Notes: generated from the sequence alone by a model not told the origin. Shown: positions 23,635 to 31,917, counted from the first letter of the stretch. The stretch: 64,000 bases of DNA from CAZBAF01 sp964490245 (GCA_964490245.1 CAZBAF010000005.1:1-64000), one strand, 5' to 3'. Program-made: numbers and translations.

Positions 23635-24446
23635 GCGAATTCTTTCCCGGAGATTTATCATCGCACGAATCCCGCTACGATCCACAAGAGTGGCAGAAGG
23701 AGTTCAAAGACGTTGTTGAGATAGTCGGTAATGCCCTTGGCAGTTCCGGGGCAATGTTGGCGAAATATGCCCACATCAGACTAGTTAGTGGCGACGAAGC
23801 TTTTTCGCCATTTCCGGATTTTAAGTTCATCGATAATAACGAGATTGAAGTAACCTGTAATACTGAAGCGTTTGAAGAATGGGAACGCGCAATCGGGCAT
23901 GTGCCCGGCGTGGGCTACGCTGGTACAAGGCGCCTGTATTTGGCTGCGGCTGCCGCGCCGGTAGAACTGGCATTTGCAGCCAAGACAGCCAATGTTGAGC
24001 GTAATTTCGTTTCGCGTAGCCGGTCGATGAGGCGGTCCAAAGAAATAATGGAGAAACTCGATACAAAAGAAGAGCTCCTGCATCGGGCGTGGATTCTCGA
24101 ATCAGAGCACGGTTTCGTGGGTGCGAGGGAAGCCATAGAATCGAACCTAAATGAAAGGCAAGTAGTAGAACTTAACTTGCTGCGCTACGGTCTTGGCGTT
24201 GCCTTCTATGCGCTGGAAATCGAACCAGAGTTGCAAGCGGATATAACAGAAGCTTTTAGGCAGACTCTGAAGGCAGAGCTGGAGAATTATGAAGAGACAT
24301 TAATGGAATTCATGATTGCATTTGCCCAGAGATATCCTTATGACGATATTGTTGAGAAGTACAAAACAGCCAAAAGAAACGCTTTTCCAGAGTTTCTGTT
24401 CGCGGGTACTATTCCGTTGGGCTACGATGGTGGCGCCAGCCGTTGA
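23631..24446 (+). CDS. Hypothetical protein
   Basis: 271 residues, soluble, rich in helices, no membrane segment and no recognised motif. Its ATG overlaps the stop codon of the displaced trmD 3' end (ATGA), showing that the gene was translationally coupled to trmD before the element was inserted. It ends 3 bp from the convergent glycosyltransferase. Confidence 0.7.
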   Translation: MSEFFPGDLSSHESRYDPQEWQKEFKDVVEIVGNALGSSGAMLAKYAHIRLVSGDEAFSPFPDFKFIDNNEIEVTCNTEAFEEWERAIGHVPGVGYAGTRRLYLAAAAAPVELAFAAKTANVERNFVSRSRSMRRSKEIMEKLDTKEELLHRAWILESEHGFVGAREAIESNLNERQVVELNLLRYGLGVAFYALEIEPELQADITEAFRQTLKAELENYEETLMEFMIAFAQRYPYDDIVEKYKTAKRNAFPEFLFAGTIPLGYDGGASR

Positions 24447-24448
24447 GA

Positions 24449-25492
24449 TTATTTTGACGACATATCGGCAAGGACTTTTTCGTAAGCTGCTACGTATTGC
24501 TCGGACATAATCTTGTAATTAAACTTTTCGCGGAAGCTTCTAGCCACTATGGCACGGTCGAGCTTGAAACATTCCTCTAACCGGTGGAAGCCTTCCATAA
24601 AATCTTCAACCAGTATGCCCGTCTTGCTGTCTTTAATAAGTTCTGGTAGTGCGCCGCGGGCGATGGCTAGCGTTGGTGTGCCGCAATATGCGGCCTCTAA
24701 CACATTTAGTCCAAAAGGTTCCCGGAAGGTGGTGGGGTGCAGATTGCACTTTGCGTTGCTGAGCAGCTTTATCTTTTCCTCGAATCCGAGCTCGCCCAAG
24801 TATTCTACGAGCGGATGTTTGAAGTAGGGCTCGATTTCTTTCTTGAAGTATTCTTCGCCCTTGAAGTCTATTTTCCCAGCCAGTTTGATCTTTATTTTTG
24901 CTGCCAGCGCTAGTTGGATGGCAAGATGAGGGTTTTTGTCCCGATCGAACCGGCCCAAGAAACAGACATAATTTTTTGGCTTGGCCACAAAGGGGAATTT
25001 ATTCGGATCCTCACCGTTATATACATTGGCAACATAATTCAGCGAAGGAAATGATTTTTGCTGGTTGTGTGAGATTGATATATAGGGCAAAGCTTTTCGC
25101 TTGACGTAATACCCGATCTGTCCGAACTCAAAAGGATTATGCAGTGTGGTGAGGTTTGGGAAGTCCCGGAATCCCCACATGTCAAAACCGTGCGAATGGA
25201 TAATGTCAATGCGGGGCAGAAGCTCTCGCAATTTGTGGGCGATTACTTTGTTGATCCGTTTCAGGGCAGCTTCGTATGCGGGCACTTCGCTGCTGGTACG
25301 AGGGAAAAAGAGGTGGGTTTTTGCAATGGGGATAATTTCGCAATCAATAGTAGAGTCCGCCGTTCCAAGCAGTATGGGTTCATGCCCCATTTCCTTGAGT
25401 CCGGTGATAAGATGATAAATTACTTGTTCGGTACCACCATATTTGACTGGTGGAATAGGTAAGCAAGGCGCAGCTACAACACCGACACGCAC
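24449..25492 (-). CDS. Glycosyltransferase family 4
   Basis: 347 residues with a GT-B fold. N-terminal domain: VKYGGTEQVIYHLITGLKEMGHE (acceptor side); C-terminal donor-binding domain: CFLGRFDRDKNPHLAIQ and the E-x7-E motif region REPFGLNVLEAAYCGTPTLA. It transfers a sugar from a nucleotide-sugar donor; the acceptor is unknown. Next to a debranching-type glycosidase, so polysaccharide or trehalose/glycogen-like metabolism is a possible context. Confidence 0.88.
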   Translation of the reverse strand: MRVGVVAAPCLPIPPVKYGGTEQVIYHLITGLKEMGHEPILLGTADSTIDCEIIPIAKTHLFFPRTSSEVPAYEAALKRINKVIAHKLRELLPRIDIIHSHGFDMWGFRDFPNLTTLHNPFEFGQIGYYVKRKALPYISISHNQQKSFPSLNYVANVYNGEDPNKFPFVAKPKNYVCFLGRFDRDKNPHLAIQLALAAKIKIKLAGKIDFKGEEYFKKEIEPYFKHPLVEYLGELGFEEKIKLLSNAKCNLHPTTFREPFGLNVLEAAYCGTPTLAIARGALPELIKDSKTGILVEDFMEGFHRLEECFKLDRAIVARSFREKFNYKIMSEQYVAAYEKVLADMSSK

Positions 25493-25579
25493 ACACTAAC
25501 TCCTCTGTCACACATAAAGTGATATATACTACTATACTATACCACGGCAGGCCCGTGTGAATTATGCGGTGAAGTTGGC

Positions 25580-27112
25580 CTATTTATTCTTCTCTTGGCG
25601 GTTGAGGCGGTAGTGGTAAGTGGGGTAGCGTGAGCCTAATGTAAATGGATTGATGTATACATTTACCCGCGGCATTACGGCAAGCATTTTTGCTTCTAGC
25701 TGTTTTGTCCACGCTTGCCGCTGGCCGCGGTTTTTTGGCAGCAAGTCTACCCGCAGCGGTTTCGAGAGGATTGCCATTATCGCCGAGACAGTCCATGCCT
25801 GAATACGCTCTGGTTTGTTGGTGCTATTGACTTCTATAACATTCCCGTGGGAATGCTTAACTGGTTGCTTGGTGAGAACCCGGCCGTTTTTGTCCACGAA
25901 CACAAATTCTTGGTAATGCCGGCTCTTGAGGAACACGTTCAATAGGCGGCTCTCCAGTTGTGCCGCCAGCTTTGGAAAGCCCTGGCGTCTTAAACCTTTG
26001 GCGATGTCGTATGTTTCTTTGGGCCAAGATACGAAGGATCCATGATAATCCCAGTGGCCAACAAGATCTGCGGCTTCCAATGAGCGGCTGCGGATACCTG
26101 CACGGGTAAGAAAGTTACTACTTAGTATGTGCTCCACAATTCCCGTAACATACAGCTTCTTGTCTTTTTGGGGCAGACCGTCAAAGAAACCAGTATCCAA
26201 GAGTGCGGCCGGGTTGGCGGTAGTGGTCTGGATAATGCGTAGCTTTCCGTCTGGTCCATAATCGGTACCGAGTGCAAAGTAATTAGCTTCGGGTTGCCAA
26301 AGCAATTCTATCGTCCGGTCACGGACTTTTTGCGCGGCGGCCTGGTAATCTTCTGCTTTTTCGGGGAACAATTTAGCTGCGGTTTGCAGGGCATCGTATG
26401 TCAGGCCCTGCACCTCGATTGATGCGATAGGTGCGTTGTGATTCACGGGCTGTTTATCGGCGTGGATGTAGAATTCGTCAGAATCTTTCCATACTTGATT
26501 GAGTATGCTGTGCGGGTTTTGGTGTTGGAACTCTAATAAGCCAGAACGGGATTCTGCAAGGCGGGAGAAAAGCCAATCTACCGAAGCTTGGGCGGCTTCG
26601 GCCATGGTGTAGCCCATTCCGTCGTAGCGGATGACAAGGCTTTGCAAGATACGCTTACCGTATAAGTCTACATAACAGCCAAGTGTTCTTAGGAATTGCG
26701 GTGTGGCATCAATGGATCCGTAGTATCTTAGCTCGTCGTCGGTGCCGCCCCATTTGTCGCTGAGCTCTTTGAATATTTTGCGAGAGGCGTCATTGATTGG
26801 CTTTTTATCTACCAAAGTAGTACGGTATTCGTGGATTATTTTTCCTGGTTCTTCCTCGTTATCTTTGCGGTTTTCGGCTCCTTGCAAACTGGCAAGCGTC
26901 ATAAGGATATTGCGGGCCAGCCGCGGTTTGATCCGCATAAGATCCTCGGCAACTTCTAGCGAGTCGCGGCCAAAAACTGCTCCTTTGTACAAAATATCAG
27001 AGCTAGCATAGACGCCTAGACCGGACTTAGAAGTGACACTCCGAAGGGCAAGGGTAGGTATAACTAACGCATTCTCTGGCTGTGTTAAGCCGGCAATAAT
27101 CGCTTTGACCAT
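25580..27112 (-). CDS. Debranching-type glycoside hydrolase ((alpha/alpha)6 barrel)
   Basis: About 510 residues. The sequence resembles the catalytic domain of amylo-alpha-1,6-glucosidase/glycogen-debranching proteins: YKGAVFGRDSLEVAEDL near the N-terminus, YYGSIDATPQFLRTL, FQHQNPHSILNQVWKDS and GHWDYHGSFVSWPKETYDIAKGL toward the C-terminus. Acidic residues in GRDS, SIDAT and EVQG are candidate catalytic groups. The ATG at 27112 lies 6 nt after a perfect TATAAT on the minus strand (leaderless); an in-frame TTG at 27166 is upstream of that promoter and so less likely. Confidence 0.75.
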   Translation of the reverse strand: MVKAIIAGLTQPENALVIPTLALRSVTSKSGLGVYASSDILYKGAVFGRDSLEVAEDLMRIKPRLARNILMTLASLQGAENRKDNEEEPGKIIHEYRTTLVDKKPINDASRKIFKELSDKWGGTDDELRYYGSIDATPQFLRTLGCYVDLYGKRILQSLVIRYDGMGYTMAEAAQASVDWLFSRLAESRSGLLEFQHQNPHSILNQVWKDSDEFYIHADKQPVNHNAPIASIEVQGLTYDALQTAAKLFPEKAEDYQAAAQKVRDRTIELLWQPEANYFALGTDYGPDGKLRIIQTTTANPAALLDTGFFDGLPQKDKKLYVTGIVEHILSSNFLTRAGIRSRSLEAADLVGHWDYHGSFVSWPKETYDIAKGLRRQGFPKLAAQLESRLLNVFLKSRHYQEFVFVDKNGRVLTKQPVKHSHGNVIEVNSTNKPERIQAWTVSAIMAILSKPLRVDLLPKNRGQRQAWTKQLEAKMLAVMPRVNVYINPFTLGSRYPTYHYRLNRQEKNK

Positions 27113-27183
27113 AAGGGCATTATACCTCTCTAAAGTTTTTGTAAAAGTTAAACGGGGCTCTACCAAGAAACGCCGTTATCTGT

Positions 27184-27490
27184 TAAAATAGGGCAGTTCC
27201 AAAAAATACTGGGGATTGGCCATTCGCTGGCTAGCGAAGGTAAGGCAACGGTGAGAACTGCCAGTGGCAGTTTGGAAACGAACCTTCTCTTGAGAACTTG
27301 TTTTCAAAGTTGAAGTTCGGGGGTCGCGGAACGTGACTCTAGGTCCCGTGATCGGGGAGAGACATGCCACTGGCATGTCGCAAGGACATCAACTCTTGAG
27401 AACTATGTTCTCAAAGATGTTGTGTCGGGGTCGCAGGATGTGACGGCGGAACGTCGGTCGAATCCGGGTTCGAACCCTTTGTATGTTAAA
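27184..27490 (+). pseudogene. Disrupted tRNA-Gln copy with two E5 elements
   Basis: The parts of a tRNA-Gln appear in order but separated: 27210-27222 (acceptor and D stem), a short TTCGC/GCGA hairpin in place of the D loop, 27238-27251 (through the anticodon stem), a first E5 (27252-27337), 27338-27357 (anticodon 3' side and variable region), a second E5 (27358-27444), then a T-arm remnant. Both E5 copies end in GTCGC-(A/G)G(A/G)A(C/T)-GTGAC hairpins. A TAAAAT -10 (27184-27189) precedes the copy and another (27487-27492) precedes the intact gene. Confidence 0.75.
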
Positions 27491-27504
27491 ATCAGAGTAA
27501 TTAT

Positions 27505-27578
27505 TGGGGATTGGCCAAGTGGTAAGGCAACGGGTTCTGGTCCCGTGATCGGGGGTTCGAATCCCTCATCCCCAGCCA
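27505..27578 (+). tRNA. tRNA-Gln (CTG)
   Basis: Acceptor TGGGGAT/ATCCCCA with the U1-A72 pair typical of glutamine tRNAs, anticodon stem ACGGG/CCCGT with loop TTCTGGT (CTG), T stem GGGGG/CCCTC with loop TTCGAAT, discriminator G and encoded CCA (27576-27578). Its 3' end is also the left boundary of the AT-rich island that follows. Confidence 0.95.
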
Positions 27579-27593
27579 AGCATAAGCACTATG

Positions 27594-27620
27594 AAAGACT
27601 TCCATCAGAGAAGTCTTTTT
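27594..27620 (+). terminator. Terminator of tRNA-Gln
   Basis: AAAGACTTC/GAAGTCTTT hairpin followed by T5. Related hairpins close the cassettes at 28203-28227 and about 29860-29885. Confidence 0.8.
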
Positions 27621-27638
27621 GTTTGTTATGATAATCCT

Positions 27639-28118
27639 ATGTCTTATTCTCAAAAATATTGTTTAGTCTCATTTATTAACCCAATTGGTACTAATACCGA
27701 GTTTGATATGACTGATTGGCCATTACACGTTACATTGGCTGATGTGTTTGCAATAGATCTTCGCAAAACCAAAATTGAAGCTAAGCTAGAAAAACTATTA
27801 TCAAGCCATCATCCAATTAAAACGCTTGCAGGTATTGAAGCTACTCTAGGAACCACGGAAGTAATCTTGTTAGATAAAACCAAGGAGCTTGATGCTCTAC
27901 ATTCTAGTACGGTTGATCTACTTGAGGATAACGGTGCACAATTTAATACTCCGGAATTCACAAGAGGGGGATTTGTGCCTCATTGCACCATTCAGAAGGT
28001 GGAGAGGCTACTTATGGGTGATGAAGTGATTATTAGAAACATAGCACTCGTTGATATGTTCCCTAATGAAAATTGGCAGCAAAGAAAGATCATTAACATA
28101 TTCAGATTACAGGATTAG
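27639..28118 (+). CDS. 2H phosphoesterase (2'-5' RNA ligase-like) protein
   Basis: 159 residues with the two HxT motifs of the 2H superfamily: LHVTLAD (about residues 29-35) and PHCTIQK (about 114-120). Such enzymes hydrolyse or ligate 2',3'-cyclic phosphate RNA ends or degrade 2'-5' oligonucleotides; some phage and immune versions act on signalling oligonucleotides. AT-rich and located in the tRNA-Gln island, so horizontally acquired. The ATG at 27639 lacks a clear ribosome-binding site. RNA repair or an anti-defence/defence role are both possible. Confidence 0.75.
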   Translation: MSYSQKYCLVSFINPIGTNTEFDMTDWPLHVTLADVFAIDLRKTKIEAKLEKLLSSHHPIKTLAGIEATLGTTEVILLDKTKELDALHSSTVDLLEDNGAQFNTPEFTRGGFVPHCTIQKVERLLMGDEVIIRNIALVDMFPNENWQQRKIINIFRLQD

Positions 28119-28142
28119 GCTTAAACTCTGTGATATAGATAG

Positions 28143-28227
28143 AGTTGCGAAGTACGTCACGTAACCCCAGCCAGCAGCAAATTGAACTAATAGGTTCGAA
28201 TGAAAGACTTCTTCGGAAGTCTTTTTT
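28143..28227 (+). repeat. Cassette boundary: 16-bp motif, tRNA-Gln end fragment and terminator
   Basis: Positions 28143-28158 (AGTTGCGAAGTACGTC) recur exactly at 30340-30355 after the third cassette gene. Then CCCCAGCCA (28165-28173) repeats the tRNA-Gln 3' end, and an AAAGACTTC/GAAGTCTTT hairpin with T6 (28203-28227) repeats the tRNA-Gln terminator. This is the boundary between the first and second cassettes. Confidence 0.6.
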
Positions 28228-28257
28228 ATTTGATTGACATAGGTTACATTACTTCAT

Positions 28258-29799
28258 ATGCCCTCTCTCTACATTAATCAGCAAACTGAAGCCGAGAAGG
28301 ACGATTACTTATTCGATTGCTTTCACGACACAGGCGTCATTTCGGAATTGGTTCATTCAAGGTATACAATTTTGGCAGGCCGTAAAGGCATGGGAAAATC
28401 AGCAGTCGCAAGATATCTTGAAAAGAATGCTGAAAAATACGATCTTGATTTTGTTTTCAAGTTATCGATCCGCAATTTTAACATAAAGCGGTTTGATACT
28501 GAAAAGAACACTCTTGACTCTATTCTGTACTATGTAGTGGTCAAGTCTATACAGAAAATGCTTAATGTTAATTATTTTTCTAATGAAGCAGCCAAATACT
28601 GGAAGGACTTTTTACTAGATAATGGCCTACAGCAGCTAGCCGATTATGAATCTTTTGTGACCACAAAAAAATCCCGAAAAACTGGGTTTTCTATAAAAGC
28701 AGTAGCTTCCTACCTATTTGCTAAAGGCGAAGGCAGCACAAAGTTGAATTTCGAAACTGAAAAGCAACGTGCCGAAATTGCCGACTCACCATCTTCTCTA
28801 TTTGATTCTCTTCGACAGAGTATTAATCCTAAACATAAAGTAATCATTTTTATTGATGATATTAGCGATTACCTAGACGAATCTGACAGAAACGTATTAT
28901 TAAAAGATCTTGCTATCATTCAAAACCTTCTATTAAATTTGCAAACCTATAACCTTAATTTTGCAGAGGAGGAGCTGAATCTTCGTTTTGTATCATTGGT
29001 TAGAGACGACATCTTTGAGTACATGGAAGGCTCGAATGTAAATAAATTAAAAACGGATAGCTTGAAACTTGTTTGGGATGAAAAGGCTTTTGCAAGTTTG
29101 CTTATTCGACGAATGCCCTATTTTGCCGACAAGCTAGATGAGGCGCTTGAAAACCCAGTGACTTCACTTAAGGAACGTTTTCCCGATGATATATTTACGG
29201 ACTTCCTAAAGTCATTCTCGACAAACCGATACGGCAGTAACTTCTATGCATACATGGCGGCAATATCATTCAACAGACCCCGTGATTTCCTTCAGTTTTG
29301 CTATGCGTTGCGTAATCGTTTAAGTTTACGCCACCCTGCAACATTTGAGAACATTGATGCCGCAGAAATCGAATATTCCAATTATTTTATACAGGAACTG
29401 CGTGACGAACTATACGTAGCTAGCAGGGTTTTTGATTATGACTTTAGTCAGGAGCGCATCGATCACTTAGTAGATATATTGAGTAAGAATGACATGTTTA
29501 ACTCATCCCAATTAAAAACAGATCTCTCTGCCTTTATAGGCACAAAGACCAGCATCGGAAATAAAAAAATTGAAGCCTTACTCGCAGAGTTGTGGAGATA
29601 CGGGGTAATAGGTGTTTCCGAAAAACCTACTAAATCTATAAAGCCAGCCAAAAAGACTACTCCCGAGAAAACAGAAAAATTAATACTTTTTAAGTATTTA
29701 TCTGATTCAGCGGTCTTCACATCAGAGAAAATAAAAAACTACACATTTTACCTACATCGAGGCTTGTGGTGGTTTGCTAAAAAGAGACGAAACGATTAA
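28258..29799 (+). CDS. P-loop ATPase, possible defence protein
   Basis: 513 residues, AT-rich. Walker A is GRKGMGKS (41-48), directly after a YTILAGRKG strand; Walker B is VIIFIDDISDYL (about 196-207). The rest is helical, ending in a winged-helix-like region (QERIDHLVDIL ... IEALLAELWRYGVIGV) and a C-terminal aromatic tail (FYLHRGLWWF). The layout resembles stand-alone STAND/KAP-like or Sll1717-type P-loop proteins found on mobile islands, some in anti-phage systems. No partner nuclease or toxin is adjacent, so a defence role is only inferred from context. Confidence 0.65.
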   Translation: MPSLYINQQTEAEKDDYLFDCFHDTGVISELVHSRYTILAGRKGMGKSAVARYLEKNAEKYDLDFVFKLSIRNFNIKRFDTEKNTLDSILYYVVVKSIQKMLNVNYFSNEAAKYWKDFLLDNGLQQLADYESFVTTKKSRKTGFSIKAVASYLFAKGEGSTKLNFETEKQRAEIADSPSSLFDSLRQSINPKHKVIIFIDDISDYLDESDRNVLLKDLAIIQNLLLNLQTYNLNFAEEELNLRFVSLVRDDIFEYMEGSNVNKLKTDSLKLVWDEKAFASLLIRRMPYFADKLDEALENPVTSLKERFPDDIFTDFLKSFSTNRYGSNFYAYMAAISFNRPRDFLQFCYALRNRLSLRHPATFENIDAAEIEYSNYFIQELRDELYVASRVFDYDFSQERIDHLVDILSKNDMFNSSQLKTDLSAFIGTKTSIGNKKIEALLAELWRYGVIGVSEKPTKSIKPAKKTTPEKTEKLILFKYLSDSAVFTSEKIKNYTFYLHRGLWWFAKKRRND

Positions 29800-29839
29800 G
29801 CCAGACTTAAAACTTGGTTCTAATATTGTCGCTGATGCT

Positions 29840-29895
29840 CAGCCAAGCATAAGCACTATGAAAAACTTTTCCGGAAGTCTTTCATTTTATGCTTG
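29840..29895 (+). repeat. Right copy of the tRNA-Gln attachment-like repeat
   Basis: 29840-29863 is identical to the tRNA-Gln 3' end and downstream flank (27573-27596). It is followed by a degenerate version of the same terminator hairpin (AAAACTT ... GGAAGTCTTT). Confidence 0.7.
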
Positions 29896-29926
29896 TTTAT
29901 AAAATTATAAATTCTAGTATGTCGGT

Positions 29927-30334
29927 ATGAGGCCGAGTGTGACCCAGAAGCTGGATTATGGATGTGGTGTTGCCTGCTTTGCCTTTATCTGTGATATGAC
30001 ATTTGAGCAGGCGGTAGAGTTCTTGGGTAAAGAGTATAGCGTTAAGCATGGCTGGCGCCCAAGTGATCTAGTGATTAAATTGAATGAAAGAGGCTATAAA
30101 TACAAGAACCGCTATGTTCGCAAAAAACCAAACATTACTTTTCCTATCGGAACCATCGTTTTAATTGAGAGGTCAGCAAAGTATCCTGTCGGGCACTACT
30201 TGGCTTTGGGCGAAGGTGGCTGGATGGACCCTTGGATTAATTTGCCTATTTCGAATAATTTATCATTTGCAAAATCAGGGTTTAGGGAAAAACTTCCGGG
30301 CAAGGCTATATACGCCCTTATACCAATTCCATAG
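29927..30334 (+). CDS. C39-like cysteine peptidase domain protein
   Basis: 135 residues. The catalytic-type cysteine lies in LDYGCGVACFAF (C13 or C17), the histidine in YPVGHYLALGEGG (about H88) and the aspartate in WMDPW, the order seen in papain-like C39 peptidases. In that family the enzyme trims double-glycine leader peptides, but no transporter or leader peptide is near. It is the third AT-rich cassette gene beside tRNA-Gln and is followed 6 bp later by the 16-bp motif shared with the first cassette. Confidence 0.65.
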   Translation: MRPSVTQKLDYGCGVACFAFICDMTFEQAVEFLGKEYSVKHGWRPSDLVIKLNERGYKYKNRYVRKKPNITFPIGTIVLIERSAKYPVGHYLALGEGGWMDPWINLPISNNLSFAKSGFREKLPGKAIYALIPIP

Positions 30335-30339
30335 CTGAA

Positions 30340-30460
30340 AGTTGCGAAGTACGTCTACTAAGGGCGGCCAAGTTAAGTGCCCGCTTTCGAGCGGGCTTTT
30401 AACTTGGTGCGGATCAAAGAGCAAGCTGCTTTGCCTTTAGGGTTTCGGCTCGTAAGTCGA
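30340..30460 (-). other. Cassette-end motif and orphan tRNA 3' fragment with terminator
   Basis: 30340-30355 repeats the 16-bp motif seen at 28143-28158. On the minus strand 30415-30405 reads GATCCGC, A, CCA, a tRNA 3' end, followed by a strong hairpin (GCCCGCTC/GAGCGGGC with A/T-rich arms, 30407-30369). No 5' half or anticodon arm of this tRNA exists nearby. The remnant lies directly after the stop of the FMN reductase gene. Confidence 0.5.
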
Positions 30461-30466
30461 ATCCCC

Positions 30467-31048
30467 TTATCCGGTGCCGCGTAGCCTGCGGGTCCATACG
30501 CCGAGCGCTCGCATGAGTTCACTGATTCTTTCCAGGGTAGGCTCGTCGGCCAGTTTGCCGTTATCCATCTTTTCGTGCACGGATGACACCATAACTTCCG
30601 GCTTGTTGAGGAGGTGAACGTTGAGCGATACGCAGACTTGCCGCAGTATGTACTGGGCCCTTGCGCCACCGAACATGCCTGGCGAGGCGCTCATGATAGC
30701 ACCGGGCTTGTCATCAAGACTATTGTCTCCGGCGGGCCGGCTTGCCCAATCGAGAACGTTTTTTAAAAAGCCGGGGATTGCATAGTTGTATTCGGGCGTT
30801 ACGATGAGGATGGCGCCGGCTGACTGTATCTTTTGTTTAAAATCCTTGACTGCGCTTGGCATTTCCTGTTCCAGTTCCTGGTTGTATAAGGGGAAATCGC
30901 CAATCTTGTCATAGATTTCTAAAGACATGTCGTCGGGACAGATGTCGGATGATGCCTGAAGTAAGCAGCTTGTCTCTAGCAGGGTTTGATTAAAGGACTC
31001 TTCCCGCAAACTGCCGCCAAACCCTAAAATACGCACCACATCATTCAT
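30467..31048 (-). CDS. NADPH-dependent FMN reductase family protein
   Basis: 193 residues with a flavodoxin-like fold. GSLREESFNQTLL (about 11-23) is the FMN-phosphate loop and TPEYNYAIPGFLKNVLDWASR (about 79-99) is the family signature. It would reduce flavins, quinones or azo compounds with NAD(P)H. It lies 18 bp behind the SDR gene on the same strand, and the pair has a Crp/Fnr-type palindrome upstream (31900-31917). The C-terminus runs up to the tRNA remnant and may have been trimmed by it. Confidence 0.88.
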   Translation of the reverse strand: MNDVVRILGFGGSLREESFNQTLLETSCLLQASSDICPDDMSLEIYDKIGDFPLYNQELEQEMPSAVKDFKQKIQSAGAILIVTPEYNYAIPGFLKNVLDWASRPAGDNSLDDKPGAIMSASPGMFGGARAQYILRQVCVSLNVHLLNKPEVMVSSVHEKMDNGKLADEPTLERISELMRALGVWTRRLRGTG

Positions 31049-31066
31049 AAACGCTCCGCGTGCTGC

Positions 31067-31819
31067 TCATTGCGCCAGATACCCTCCGTCGACAGGATAG
31101 TATGATCCTGTGACGAAAGAAGATTGGCCGGTGCTGAGCCAAAAGATAGTTTGGGCTACCTCTGAGGCTTCGCCGAGCCGGCCGAGCGGATGCAGTGCGA
31201 CGAGCTCGTCCATGGCTTCTTTGCCCAGGCCTTCCCGCACAAGCGGTGTGTTTATATAGCCCGGGCCAACGGCATTAATGCGGATTTGCCGGTCGGCGTA
31301 TTCCAGCGCCGCAGCTTTTGTGAGGCCGACAACCCCGTGCTTGGCTGCTATGTATGCGGGTGAATTTTTAGTACCGACTGCCCCTAATATTGAAGCAACA
31401 TTAACGATGCAGCCCCCGCCGCTTTTTAGAAGCGCGGGGATTTGATAACGCATGCCATAAAAGACACCTGAGAGATTAATTGCAATTACCTTATCCCAGT
31501 CATCCAAAGGGTAATCGGCGACAGGTGCCAATTGGCCGCCGATACCTGCATTGTTGCAGGCCACATGCAAACCGCCGAACTGTTCGACTGTTTGCCGCAC
31601 CAGTTCTTCTACCTGGTGATGATCGGCGGTGTCGGCCTTAATAAACGAAGCTTCACCTTCGTTGCCGGTTATCTCGTCTTTGACCTTTTGGCCGGCCGTC
31701 TCATCAATATCTGACACCACTACCCGTGCACCTGCCTGAGCATATAAAAGCGCAACTTCCCGGCCAATCCCCGACCCTGCGCCAGTTACAATAGCAACCT
31801 TGTTTTCGAGTTCTTTCAT
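31067..31819 (-). CDS. Short-chain dehydrogenase/reductase
   Basis: 250 residues, classical SDR: NAD(P)-binding TGAGSGIG (about 11-18), NNAGIGG, catalytic Ser in VASILGAVG and YxxxK as YIAAKHG, followed by PGYINTP. The acidic residue after the second strand (SDIDE) favours NAD over NADP. Substrate unknown. The ATG at 31819 has AGAGG 7 nt upstream; an in-frame TTG two codons earlier is less likely. Confidence 0.92.
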   Translation of the reverse strand: MKELENKVAIVTGAGSGIGREVALLYAQAGARVVVSDIDETAGQKVKDEITGNEGEASFIKADTADHHQVEELVRQTVEQFGGLHVACNNAGIGGQLAPVADYPLDDWDKVIAINLSGVFYGMRYQIPALLKSGGGCIVNVASILGAVGTKNSPAYIAAKHGVVGLTKAAALEYADRQIRINAVGPGYINTPLVREGLGKEAMDELVALHPLGRLGEASEVAQTIFWLSTGQSSFVTGSYYPVDGGYLAQ

Positions 31820-31899
31820 AGCCAAGCCTCTTATGACGAGTCGTTAATTTACTGCCCCTCTGCAGGTAGCTGCATAATACTGCCAGCTGGCCGCCATGT

Positions 31900-31917
31900 C
31901 AGTAATATAATTTACAG
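31900..31917 (-). promoter_or_regulatory. Crp/Fnr-type palindrome upstream of the SDR operon
   Basis: CAGTAA-N6-TTACAG, a perfect inverted repeat about 80 bp before the SDR start. Same site class as 32613-32630, 34412-34429 and 35487-35508. Confidence 0.6.

Larger units (their letters stand above)
27573..29863 (+). mobile_element. AT-rich island bounded by tRNA-Gln 3'-end repeats
   Basis: The last 6 nt of tRNA-Gln plus the following 18 nt (27573-27596) are repeated exactly at 29840-29863, a 24-bp direct repeat of the kind left by integration at a tRNA 3' end. Between them lie two strongly AT-rich genes (2H phosphoesterase, P-loop ATPase), unlike the balanced composition around. A third, partial copy of the tRNA end with a terminator lies at 28165-28227 and splits the island in two. 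No integrase is encoded. Confidence 0.7.

Noticed and set aside
30373..30669. Minus-strand 98-codon frame
   Set aside because: Overlaps the FMN reductase gene in another frame and runs through the tRNA remnant and terminator.
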